64,000 nt of DNA from Rotaria macrura. Taxonomy: Eukaryota > Rotifera > Eurotatoria > Philodinida > Philodinidae. Both the position numbers and the translations under genes were made by a program. The DNA lies in contig OENT01000373.1 in assembly GCA_900239685.1 (NCBI GenBank), positions 1 to 64,000 of the forward strand, read 5' to 3'. This document shows positions 13,132 to 24,600 of the stretch, one piece after another. The stretch's first letter is position 1; each line of letters begins with the position of its first letter. The notes under the pieces were generated by a model. It saw nothing but the letters and a program-made list of their open reading frames with translations, did not search any database and was not told where the DNA came from.

Positions 13132-14205
13132 ATGGTTTTTATATGTGTCTGTATCATCAGAATTATCAGCAACAATTGGAACGTATGGCTATGTAGTGAC
13201 TTTTCCATTAGGTCTAGTTGGTCATTCATGGTGTTTATTGATATTTGCTCGCAGCGTAAACTTTGTTCGATATCTACAGTTCTTCTATTTTTGACTATCA
13301 CAATATTTGATATAATCTATTTACTTATGACGCTTGATGACTTTTTTCTTATCGATCTTGGTTTACCTCAATTAAATCCTTATTACATTTCACTATGTCG
13401 ATTTCGAATATTTATAATCAATTTTTTTCAAACAATATCACCTTGGCTACTTGTTTGCGTAGCAATCGATCGAGTAATTCGTGCTCGTTTACCAAATCGA
13501 ACAAAACAACTATGTAAAAATAAAAATGTTTCCATACTTCTGTTCATGACTATTCCATGTGTTCTAGCATTCAATAGTCATGTTCTTCAATCATCTTTTA
13601 CTACTGCATTCCCATATAATCGTATCATTTGTGATCTATCACGTGTCAATCTAACTGAATACGGACATTTCTATTATTTTACGTGGCGTTCGCTACAAAT
13701 ATGTATCCATATTCTCATACTTGCATTACTTATGACAGTTTATCTAGTGCTTGTCTATCGAAAAGTACGACGTGTAGCATCGGTTCGTCGAAATCAACAT
13801 CTTCAAAATCAAATGATTCGTCTTATGTTATCGAAAATTATTCTATTTCTCATATGTACATTGCCCTATTGTATTCATCGTATATTCATGATTAATGTTG
13901 CTTATCAGTAGAATATGAACGAATATTTTACATTCTTAGTTATCACAGCTGTACTGACTATATTTTTGAATGCAAACTGTTCATAGACTTTTTATGTAAA
14001 TTATCTGACGTCGACTTTATTTCGACAGACATTTATCAACACTATAAAGAACTGTAAACGACGACGACGACGACGACATATAGCTGTCCAACCAACTATA
14101 AACACAATGGCATCGATTAGAGATGTTAAAAAATTTTATGTTCTACTTATTGAACAGTTTAAAATACTGCTTCATGTGGTAGTTCGTATGACACAGGGTT
14201 GTTAA
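13132..14205 (+). pseudogene. Rhodopsin-class GPCR pseudogene
   Basis: A seven-helix receptor relic of the kind expanded in bdelloids. TM1 (TYGYVVTFPLGLVGHSWCLL) is read in one frame from about 13134. From about 13260 the next frame continues with TM2 (STVLLFLTITIFDIIYLL), then TM3 and a DRY-like AIDRVIRAR. It goes on through TM4, an extracellular loop cysteine (RIICDLSRV), TM5, a basic third loop, and TM6 (KIILFLICTLPYC). A one-base frame change therefore separates TM1 from TM2 at about 13250-13265. TAG codons at 13909-13911 and 13984-13986 interrupt TM7, which is otherwise still readable (NEYFTFLVITAVLTIFLNAN, then TFYVNYLTSTLFRQ). The tail reaches a TAA at 14203. Both stops lie inside conserved TM7 residues, so introns do not explain them. 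The lesions are few, so decay is recent, or this is one degraded copy of a duplicated locus. An assembly error could account for one lesion but hardly all three. Confidence 0.8.
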
Positions 14206-14855
14206 CGGTGTTCTAATATTTTTTTCATTCGGACTGGTTTCAACAAAAATCAAAACTGCTTTTTGTTAATTATGGAAACTGACTATGACGCAGTGTTTCG
14301 ATCAACGGATCAATTGTCGGTATTCACTTTTATTAATTTACATTAGACCATACATCAATAGAATACGTAACGATGATTATTCTATTAAACCTGATTTAAT
14401 AGAATCGTCTCTAGATAGACGAACTGTCGTTGTTTGTTTGTGTAATTTATAAGTTTGTTAACAATACATACTCTAGAATATATTTATTTGATTTAAAGAG
14501 CTCGCGGTCGAGAATTGAAAATTTAATCTGATCGAAATTTCAATCAATGTCGTTTTCTACATCAGTCGAATAATCACTCGTAAATCAAAGTACGTGTTTC
14601 GATTATGCTTATGAGCGTCGAAACATGCTAATCAGTATGCAATGTTAGGGAGTTTGAAAAAGAATTCACCCGACGAAATATTAGAAAACGTGCATGTTTA
14701 TATAACTGATGAAATGCCCTCTCCTCCCAACCCCGATTGTTTTCTTCTAATCTATCTATCAAAGAAGTGTTGATTTTCATGACTATATTTCTCTCTTTTG
14801 ATTTTGTTTCGATCAATATGTATATGCGTCATTATTTTATTTCGATCGTATTTAT
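14206..14855. other. Spacer between GPCR relic and minus-strand gene
   Basis: No gene or repeat seen. It holds the probable 3' flanks of both neighbours, which converge here. Confidence 0.4.
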
Positions 14856-15839
14856 CTATGATGTCTTCACATATGCTTGACATATAGATTTACTTGTTGA
14901 ATGTTTGAGACAATAATCAAACCAAGGTATATGTAAATCACATTGATTATCAATTTTAAAATGAAAACATTTCGTACTATTTGAATATGATAAGCATGAA
15001 CAATGCACTAAATCATTGAGGTTATTATTTTTCAATTTCCATTTATATTCGTTGGGTAAAATGTTTAATGAATTATTTTGACAATGTATCTTTTGAGTGC
15101 GATTACAGTATTTACCTAAATGATCATTACGACGAATAACTTGTCCTTTGGGTACTAACAAATAATCAATTGGTAAACACGAAAATATATCAAGACCTAA
15201 GCAATTTATTGATTTAAGATTTCTTTTGATTTCAAGTTGATACACTATGGAATAGATTTCAACATAGTGAATTTCAATATTAGTATTTTCACATAGAAAA
15301 CCATTTGATAAATCCATTGGATACCAAAATTTATTATGCATTAAACAATGTAGAGGATACATATTGGAACGAATAAATATAATAATTAAAATAAATAATA
15401 CAACTGACATAAAATTAAATATAAATTCGTAGAAAGATATATAAGAATAATTATTATTCATGGCAGTTTTGTAAGATATTTCATCAAAATCATCAACTTG
15501 AATCGATTTATTAGTTATATGCGTAGAATGTGGCGGTAATGGTGGATAATAATTCGTTGAAAATGCTGATGTACGCTCAAGCCGATCGATACTTGTTGGT
15601 CTCGTTGAATTTGAATCATTTGATAGATTTTCATTTTGTCGTTTGTGTTGACCTAAGAATTTCAGATATTTAAGACCGATTTGCAATGGTGCTGGTGATT
15701 TACGTTGATGATGATTCAATTCATTCGATTGTTCTATCGGTTGAAATAGATATTCAGTAGATTTTCGTCGGCAATGATCAACAGAATCATTAGATTTCAC
15801 TCGTGTTGTTTTATTAGATTTCAATTTATCTCTATTCAT
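14856..15839 (-). CDS. Putative type II single-pass membrane protein, Cys-rich ectodomain
   Basis: Single-exon frame of 327 residues with a good ATG. The first ~130 residues are hydrophilic and rich in S, N, K and R, suggesting a cytosolic disordered tail. They are followed by one strong hydrophobic segment (FMSVVLFILIIIFI, residues ~139-153). The rest contains about a dozen cysteines and several N-x-S/T sites (for example near CNRT and SNSTKC). With no signal peptide and a basic N-terminal side, the expected topology is N-in/C-out with a disulfide-rich, glycosylated exterior. I do not recognise the family. An additional short upstream exon cannot be excluded. Confidence 0.6.
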   Translation of the reverse strand: MNRDKLKSNKTTRVKSNDSVDHCRRKSTEYLFQPIEQSNELNHHQRKSPAPLQIGLKYLKFLGQHKRQNENLSNDSNSTRPTSIDRLERTSAFSTNYYPPLPPHSTHITNKSIQVDDFDEISYKTAMNNNYSYISFYEFIFNFMSVVLFILIIIFIRSNMYPLHCLMHNKFWYPMDLSNGFLCENTNIEIHYVEIYSIVYQLEIKRNLKSINCLGLDIFSCLPIDYLLVPKGQVIRRNDHLGKYCNRTQKIHCQNNSLNILPNEYKWKLKNNNLNDLVHCSCLSYSNSTKCFHFKIDNQCDLHIPWFDYCLKHSTSKSICQAYVKTS

Positions 15840-17829
15840 TGATTATAGAAAAAAAGCAAATAAACTAAACGTGTTACTTCGTTAATCAAACGATGAGTCA
15901 TGAGCGAATAACGAACTGAATAGACGATATTTTTCATTCTAGAATGGATGTATTAATGAAATTTGATGCTGAATACAAGAGTTTAGAGCAATTCCATTGT
16001 TCTTTTCAAAACTCTTGCAAAGATGCTTGACTCAGAATATTGAGAAATATGACTGGAAATGAATTCTATGGCAACTAAACCATGTTCAATATCTTTATAA
16101 TTATCCCGCTATGAAAAATGTACTCATTTCCTATCATGTTCTTGACATTTCAACGTTTATCAAATTGTAAATATAGTTAGATGACAATAACTTGCTATAA
16201 TGTTTACAACTGACTTTTTTACTATTATTTTTTTCCATACAAACACACCCAAACCAATTTAAGACACTTCTCCAATCTTCGAAACTAAGCCGAAAATAAT
16301 TTCACTGTACAAATTTCTATTCAAATTCTTTCTACCTGATACGATTGAAAGCATAATTCCAAAAAGAAACTGACGTAGAAGTTCGCTAGTCACTAGCGAA
16401 CCATTGATATCGAACAATAGTCATTGGAAACAAATCACCTTTATTGTATTGATCTATTCAAGAATACAAATACTTTGTTCATTTTATAATCGATTGATCG
16501 TTTTTTTTCTCTTCTATTTCAGATGACAATGACATGTAAAATTCTTTATACGTATGTGTGATTCTTTGTATTCATGTTTGATGCATCGTCAATCTTGTCC
16601 GATATTGCATGAAACAAATGTTTAGTCGATTGCGGTATTCTTGCTTGTTGATGATGAAATAATAGATCACCCACCGTTTTTATCACTTCTCAACTGCAAT
16701 CAAATTCATCATTTTGACATTCCGCATGAAAAATATCACAGATATTTGCTAGCGGCACTATATGCTTTTTGATTTATTGTTTTTAATTGTCATTTATTAT
16801 CCTCTTGTTCTTCTACAAGTATCTGTAATTTAGAAAAGTATCCGACATAATCACCAGTGGAAACAGCTGAGTGTTATTAGCGTTCGACTGTTCGTACAAA
16901 ACATAAGCACAATATTGTTTTATGATCAAGTATAGAAAGTAGACGATTTGAAGAAAACAATAGAGAAGTGAAGCTTTTGATCATCTAATTGTGGTTTTTT
17001 ATTTTCTCATATCAAATACTTCTACAGTCCACATAAAATTTTATCCATATGCTGCACCGATGCCCTGTATGAAGCAGATTAACATTTGGTCAAAGTGGTC
17101 AATGTTTTAAGAAGTCAATCAAAGAATGAATGTACATATAGATGTAGATGCGAGTATGAGGGTGTTTGTCAGTAGAAGTTGGAGTATATTTGAAGTTTTT
17201 CTCACAGTGGTATCCTTTATCAACGAAAATAAATTGGAACTCAACAGTATACAGATTAGTTTAATAATCGAAAATGGTCCGTCACATCTTCTTGGTAACC
17301 TACAATTTATTTATTTGTTTTCCTTTTTCATTGACAATTTCATTCAAGAATAATTTAGAAAAATAAATTATTCGAAAAAAAAACTACGGGAATAATAGAA
17401 ATAAAAATAAGATACAATAGTTCATAAGGCAATGACAAAAAGACATATCATTTTTCTTTTATATCAGTCGTTGTATTTATGAAAATATTCGACTAGTTTT
17501 AGATCATATTCGAATATGATGCCAATTGTAGCTACGTGTTTTATCAATCTTTCAATTGAACATGACACTGTTGAAAGGAAATTTCCATTGATTCACATTT
17601 GTTTTATTCATTTCTATTGCACCAATTAAGATTTTTATGGTGATACTACGTATATCCATTTTCAGAAAATATGTTGGGGAAAATGGAAAAAAAAACATTG
17701 TGTCAAAGAGAAGGTATGAAAAAAGTGTTGATGAAACAGAAAGATAACAATTAAATGTATTGTGATCCACAAAATAAACGTCGACTGCGATTGAAGAAAA
17801 AGGAAAGAAATTTCGCTGACACGCACTCG
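15840..17829. other. Gene-free intergenic region between divergent genes
   Basis: Lies between the heads of the minus-strand membrane-protein gene and the plus-strand Bcl-2 gene, so both promoters probably sit here. No specific element is recognised. The small open frames are short and non-conserved in appearance. Confidence 0.35.
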
Positions 17830-17871
17830 TTCTCTCACTTTCTTTCTCTCCTTCTTTTTATTTCTATATAG
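17830..17871 (+). promoter_or_regulatory. Pyrimidine tract plus AG: likely 3' splice acceptor ahead of Bcl-2 start
   Basis: A dense C/T tract (tctctcactttctttctctc, then cttcttttta) ends in atatag at 17871, 19 nt before the ATG chosen for the Bcl-2-like gene. It looks like the acceptor of a 5'UTR intron or of spliced-leader trans-splicing, which is known in bdelloids. An ATG immediately after the AG (17872) opens a 16-codon frame out of phase with the gene; it ends at 17922, inside the main coding region. Confidence 0.45.
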
Positions 17872-17890
17872 ATGAGTATACTTGTCATTT

Positions 17891-18782
17891 ATGATCCGTC
17901 AATCACACGAAAAAATAGATGACTATATGAACACGTTCAATCTCTTGTTATCATTCATAAATTCAAAGCAAGAATTCGACGACACCATGCTCTCTCACGA
18001 TAATAATCGAACAGCAACTCGTTCAATTGTCGATGATTATTTCAATTGGCGTTTAAAGCACAAAACAATAACAGATAATCACTTATATATTATCATACGT
18101 AAAATTGCGTACGATTGTGAAAAAGTCTATTGTTGTCAACAGCCTGAATTTAATTTTCGTTTTTCATCGTCGTTAATCGATCTTAAAAATATACATTATG
18201 AAATAGCCAAAGAATTATTCAATGATGGCATAATCTCGTGGTCTCGAATCATAACATTCATTTCATTTTCAGCATTATTAGCTGATTATCTTATACGACA
18301 ACAGCAACAGAATACAGATTGTGCTTTATCATCCATAATTGATTGGACAACAAACTTTATTGATATCGATCTTCATACGTGGCTTGAAAGTCAAAACTAT
18401 TGGGTAAATTATTTTGCGTACGATCATTAAAATATTCTAGATATATAAATTTACTTTTCAAGGCTGGATGTTTGAAATTTTACAATAAAATACCACATCA
18501 AAGAAATTCGATTAGTCGCTATGCGAGTATTCTTGGAACTCTAGGTAAGCAGAACATGTGAATGCTGCTTATGAGCGGAGTCATTTTTCTATTCAGTTAA
18601 ATACAATTAAAACACATCAATATCTTGATTCTACCACCTACTGAGATAACGTGATAACAGACAAAACATGTACAGAAATATTAGTACATTATCGAAAATT
18701 CATTATGTATGCTCAGCATGATGTATTCTTTTTTATTTTAGGTATGCTCACATTTGGTGCATTCTATATGAGACAAATATGA
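17891..18782 (+). CDS. Bcl-2 family apoptosis regulator (3 exons)
   Basis: Exons 17891-18403, 18463-18544 and 18742-18782 give 211 residues. Reading on past 18403 without splicing hits a stop in YFAYDH; splicing the 59-nt intron restores the BH2 motif. Visible homology regions are a BH4-like helix (RSIVDDYFNWRLKHK), a BH3-like stretch (IIIRKIAYDCEKVY), BH1 (ELFNDGIISWSRIITF) and BH2 (TWLESQNYWAGCLKFY). A hydrophobic tail (SILGTLGMLTFGAFYM) near the C-terminus is followed by RQI, typical of outer-mitochondrial or ER anchoring. The Bcl-2 family controls mitochondrial outer-membrane permeabilisation. BH1 and BH2 fit a multidomain member; pro- versus anti-death activity cannot be read from the sequence, and BH3 and BH4 are weak matches. 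The upstream TTG at 17882 is unlikely to be the start. AATAAA lies at 18936. Confidence 0.88.
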
Positions 18783-20660
18783 AAATGTTATTGTTGTATT
18801 TTGTATAACAGTTGTCTGATGTTTTTTTTTACTCTATTTGTTGTAATTTTTTGAATTGTTAAATATATAATTCACATTTAAAGAAGGGCTTGACTTTCAG
18901 TGTGATATGAAGACAAGGTCAAATTTTGATTGTCAAATAAAAAATGCATGTTTATGACTCGTATCTATCTGCATGTTTAATGCGTTTCTCGGTCAAAGAG
19001 CTGAATAAGATGTAATAGTAGTGTTAATGAATTATGATTCTATTGAATATTGATACTAGTTGATGACTGTCATTTGTATTCTATGTTTGCTACCGAAATT
19101 TTATCAGGCCTGGTTTTTTACTTTGACCATATGTGTTGCTGCGAGTAAGTCTTGAAAAACTTCATCATTTTCTCATAGATACAGATTATATGTAAGATAT
19201 TGACTCGTCTTTCAAAGCGAGTTAATCATGAGAACTAATGTGAACGATACTCGCAAATAGGTATCTTATTATTATTTCAGCTCGATTTTTCAGAGAACTT
19301 CAAACATCAAATAGACTACATAGAAGTCTGTGGATTTATGGCAAGAAGTACATACTAACTTGATTACGATATCAAGAAAATCATACTCAAACGGTTCCTA
19401 TCATTATTTAGTGTACTTATGCATAAGTTTTGATCACTAGATTGTTTCTTTCATATTGTTTTAGAAACTTAAGTCAAAAGAAAACCAAAACATCTCTTCT
19501 CACTTTTGGATATTTAAATAATCAATCACATATCTTGCAATTAATAAAACAAAAAGGCTTTTTCACTCATAAGTGAATGCTACTAGCGATCCGATAATAA
19601 TTAAATTACAAAATATACCACTAATAATTAAAGAGAACGACGTTAATTACTTTCAGACATACTGCACATCGATGTGTTTTCTAAGGAAAGCTTCCTTTAA
19701 GTTTGATAATCAATAATTTGTAACGACAAGTTATTGTAGTGCATAGAGATTATACGTGTTTAATGTTATTGAATCTCGGGAAAGAGATAATGCGTAAAGC
19801 GACAAGTAGAAAAAAATGAGAACACAACTAGACAATGGAAAACTTATGTATTATATACAATGAAGATGATTGCCAATACTAATATCAATACTATTCAACA
19901 ATTTTCAGCCAGAAATAATGAACTAGAAAAGATGACGATATGGAGATTTCGAGAAGACTAAATTTTTGAATTGTCTTCTCCATGAACAACAATCCGATAG
20001 ACTTACCCTCATAACAAGTGATAAAGACTACGAACTCTTATCAATTTCTTTTATAAAACTGAGTTGAAAGTACTAGTGCAATGTTTTTAATCAAGCTGTT
20101 CGCTTCGCAACGGTCGCTGAGAGTAACTAAAGTCATCTCAAATGAGATTGCTTTATTTGTCCTTATCGTTGACCAAGTTCTCTTTTTTTCGAAATTCGGA
20201 CGAAAAACAGTAGAGTACGTCTGATTATTTTTTAGAAACTAAACGCTGACATCTATCGAAAAACAAACTTAGTCTTCTTTTGATCGTATACAATAAGTTT
20301 CAAATCGACTCTCGAATAAAACAACTAACAAGTGTGTGAATAATTTTTTATCATGTTATTAGATTTACTGATATGAAATACTAGGATGGATTAAATTTAG
20401 CTTAAGAACCCTGCAGATTACGATGTTGATCCGATGCATTTTTTTCTTAAAATAACAGATTATTTTATGATAGGATGAAATTCTATTTGGTATTATTGTT
20501 TTATCTTCTTTTTTTTTGTCTCTAGCAACGGTGTTTTTAGTATTTGTTTGTCTTCATTCTTATCTTTTGTTGTAAAATGATAAGACACCCACTACTCATT
20601 ATATTCACATTATATTAGAGATTCTATTAACTTGTCCGTCAAATTTAAAGTAATAACAAC
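18783..20660. other. Gene-free spacer
   Basis: Contains the Bcl-2 gene 3' region (AATAAA at 18936-18941) and the presumed promoter of the next plus-strand gene. Nothing else recognised. Confidence 0.4.
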
Positions 20661-21636
20661 ATGGGTGGCGGAGCATCTAAAAATAAGTCTAAGGAAAACG
20701 ACAATAAGAAACCATCCCAGTCGTCACCTGTGAAAGAGATTCCTCCAACTAATAACACTAATGAATTATCTGATGATGGTGAAGACGATGTCGATGATCA
20801 ATTCGCAACAGATGAAGACATTCCAAATATAAACGAACTAACATCAAGTCAAAATCAAAAGCAGTCACCGACTGGTTCCTCACAATTAGGAAATCGAAAT
20901 TTGACGCCAATAAGAGAAAGTTCCGTCTCACGACGTTCCGATCATTCCAATCTACGAGATAATCATAGAGCAAGGAATGATGGTTACAGTGATACTGAAA
21001 GTCGACATGGTAGTACTTTCATCTAGATGATATTTTGAAATTCTAATGATGAATATATATTTATTTTCAGAAAGACTAGTAGAACATGTGTCTGATGATG
21101 ATGATGATGATGATGAAGAAGAACAAGAACCGGCATTTAATAGCGCTTCACAAGCAAGTTCCAAAAGAGGACCAAAACCTATAACACCAAAACAAAGTTC
21201 TGCTGGTAAAAGCAGGCAAGGTTCTTCTAGGCTTTCGAATACTGCAAGGCATTCCTTATCCTTGTGTCCTCATTGTCATCAAGCAATACCTATCAGAACG
21301 CATGTGCCTGAAGGTTTACAACCGAAATGGATTGTCGAAGCTCCTACAAAAAAACATCAACAAATTAACATGGATGATTTCGATAAAAATAATACTCGAC
21401 GTACCCATCGGGGGTCTGTCAGTTCTAAGGGCATCACAAACTATTCGTCAACTCTAGCTATAGGCGATCTAGACGATTCTGATTCAGAATCACATAAACT
21501 CGTCACACGATCTAGAATTATCAGATTGGGATCCCATATTACACCATCTCATACACCTTATCCTAATTACGAGGAGTTGCAACGTCGTGAACTTCGTTTC
21601 AATAAACCTAATACAAGCAAATTATTTATGGACTAA
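20661..21636 (+). CDS. Putative N-myristoylated acidic protein with a CxxC knuckle (2 exons)
   Basis: Exons 20661-21009 and 21071-21636, joined across a 61-nt GT-AG intron (gtagtact...ttttcag) in phase 1, give 304 residues. The start MGGGASKNK fits the N-myristoyltransferase consensus (Gly2, Ser6) and is followed by Lys, so membrane attachment through the N-terminus is likely. The first half is disordered and rich in S, N, D and E, with acidic clusters (DDGEDDVDDQ, and a run of seven Asp after VEHVSD). Around residue 185 there is a possible zinc knuckle (SLCPHCHQAI). The C-terminal region (PKWIVEAP; later DLDDSDSE and YEELQRRELRF) is better ordered but unfamiliar. No family assigned. Confidence 0.7.
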
Positions 21637-24600
21637 GTTGTTCTTTTCTTTTCGATCATTGCATTCAATTATGTTTTGATTTTCTTTTCATGAATTCTTT
21701 ATACACTAAAAAAAGGCACACGATAAAATGCACGGGCGAAGCGTTTTTTTTTTGAAATTGCTGGGTGTTTGAAAACTAGAGATTTTCCATTTCGACGAAA
21801 GACATTCTGGTAATTCATGAACTTGATTTTTATTTTCATTGCCGAGCTGATTAAATATATTCACAAGAATTTTGAGTTATTCCGAAATTGTAAGTACATG
21901 CTAAAAATTTTTCATCAATAAAAAGAACAGTCCGAATAGTCATTTCTTGGTTTTTTTTTCTTTTATCACTTTATGAATATAATCATGGTAGACGAACATG
22001 TATATTTATTATCTAACGCTTGACGTTTTCAAAGTTATTTATTTTTAGGCAAGACTGATAGATAAGCAATTACTATTGATATTGTAATGCGAAGCAGTAA
22101 GGAATGGTTTTATTCAATTTGACTTATAACCGATGAACGACTTAGGATTGCAAATTAATTAGAATAGACACGTTCTTTTAAGATGATGTGTCTCGTCACC
22201 AAACTAAAAGATTTATACTTCACTGGAGCGTGTATCATTTAGAAATGTAAGCATGAAAGTCGGTAAACAATTAAACATTGTATTCAAAGTGAATATATGT
22301 GAAGTTTCATTGTTACTACAAACATCTTCAGATAAAAATAGATAAAACAAAAATTTTTTAATGCATCTCGTACCCAAAGAATGACAATATAAAACAAAGT
22401 GCTTCTTTCTTCCTACGCTGAATATTTCTATGCAAGAGGGAAAATAATGATGAATTTGCATTGAGATTTTGAAAATAGAAGGAAAGAAATCGTTTGTCTC
22501 ATATTACTATTCTTTAGTTTTCTATCATATATATATATATACATATATATATTAAAAAATTTTTTCTTTCATGCATTCGTATTTGGAGATATTCTCAGCT
22601 GTAAACAGCATCTCATATTTTAACTAAATTGTTATAGAAATGAGGGATAGATTAATTGTTTCAATTTGTATTGTCTAATTCAAACTACAAGGTCCTATGG
22701 AAGCACGTTGACAGAAACCTTCAAATAGTTAGGTATCTAGAGCCTTCGGGTAACATCATTTATCGAACATTTGAACAGATATTTTTTCTCAATAATTGTT
22801 TAAATTTTGTAAAGTTACAAAAGAAGAATCATATTTCAATCTTGCGAAAGAATTCACTGGAAAATTTACGAAGTGACAAGATTGAGATATGTCATAGCTT
22901 CTATTGAATGATAATGAGCATGTAGATTTTATTTTGATATGAAATTATTCTAAGTATATTAATAGAAATTGAATTTTGTCTTTTCTAATTTCATTGGATG
23001 AGTTTCTCACATTGCACATAGAGTGTAGAACTATTCTACAATTTCAACATTTTTGTTGAAGTTTACCAACAACAACTTGTAATTTAAAAATCTGGTCTAG
23101 TCAAAAGGCAGTTCTTTTATATAATCTGAACTTGATTTATTTAATTTACTAACGAAATTGATTCTTCGATTCTAACTGAACTAGTAGTTTTAAATTTAAC
23201 AAGGTTTGGGGTATAGGAGTTTTATTTTTTCTTGTATGGAGCATAGATTGATTTTCTGAAAAATTTACAATCAATGTCAATCATCTAAAAAATAATTATG
23301 TTGTTTAAGTTTTCCATTCACTCGAAAAGCAATATCGTTAAAAACTTTGAATTTGAATCGTATTTTATGAAAAGTGAAATCTTTTCGGTTGTTGTTAAAT
23401 TATTCATCGACTAATGATAATTAAAAACTGTTTAAGTTGTGCGTTTTCTCCGCCATCTAATGAGTAGACTATTTTTATAAAGTTCCACGCCATATGTGAT
23501 ATTCATGTGAAACTGAAGAATATATTGACTTATCGTGTCATTTTCAGTATTCTTTTGTACTTGTTTTGCATGAAGGAGTTCTTGAAACAAGATTGAAACA
23601 CGTAGCGACATTTTCTAAAAACGTGTATCTTATGATTGAAATTGAATTGATGATTCATCGATTTTTTTTAATTTGAAAAAAAAATCAAGAACTGTTCTCA
23701 GGACACAAAATTGTCTACAGTGTTTCTACTTCAGACGGGTAAACGGTGTAGAAATCATCATCGAACAGTTGTGTGCTACCACTCAGATTCGAACGACTAC
23801 AGACTCGAATATTACGATTCGATCAAATGTTAATCATATGATCGCTATTTTCGCAAACACTATCATGAAAATCTTTCATGAGCATTTGTCATCCCGGATT
23901 TGTTCGCCTTCTTTCAACAATTTGTTCTTTTTCAGTTTTTTTTCGTCGTATTTTATTATTTGTTATCATAACTATATTTCTCTATCTGCATTAGCTTTCT
24001 TTCACTCTGAATTACAAGAGGTTGAATGCATCTTATCTTCATAAGTGGAGAGCATTTAAATTTATGTTGCATAAGAAAAAAATGAATCATTTATGTCGCA
24101 AGCAAAGTTAAACAAATATTAAGTTGGTTTTTTCATAGAAGCATTGCTGATAGTTATACGCGAAGTCCATGATACATGGATTAGAATAAAGCTGAGCTAT
24201 TAGCATTGCATCATAGAAGACTCCTAGATAAGGGATATTATCATAAAAGTCTCGTTCAATTTTAGAACATATATAGATAATCACGTGTGGTAACAGCTTC
24301 ACTTACGTCAACGATATATAATTGAAGAGTATCGGTGAAATTCATACTGCTCAGACAGGAAAATAAATGATCATTATATGTATGATTGTTTTTCACGTCA
24401 GTGAAATGAAGCGTACAATTGAGAGAGAAAAATCGCAGCAACCAATGAAATTGATATTCATTGCTGTTAATAGCGGATAGTTATTTTAAATTTCTATCAC
24501 ATCCATACGAGCAAAAATTACTGAGATAGAATGGCTGTGAATATCTTCTGTTTCATATAATCATGAGTGAGCAAGACAAGGTTTAACAACTCTTTAGACT

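Noticed and set aside
13896-13940. An intron that would remove the first TM7 stop of the GPCR.
   Set aside because: The only GT-AG pair is about 32 nt, below the intron sizes seen here, and it would delete TM7 residues that are still recognisable.
18404-18430. Bcl-2 frame ending in VNYFAYDH followed by a stop.
   Set aside because: The stretch is read-through into a 59-nt intron; splicing to 18463 restores BH2 and the membrane anchor.
23755-23815. tRNA-like B-box word (gattcgaac).
   Set aside because: No five-base-pair T stem, anticodon arm or acceptor stem can be drawn around it on either strand. No tRNA was found in the window.
23673-24044. 123-codon plus-strand frame.
   Set aside because: Starts at poly-A sequence, F/S-rich, no recognised motif and no supporting splice or start context.
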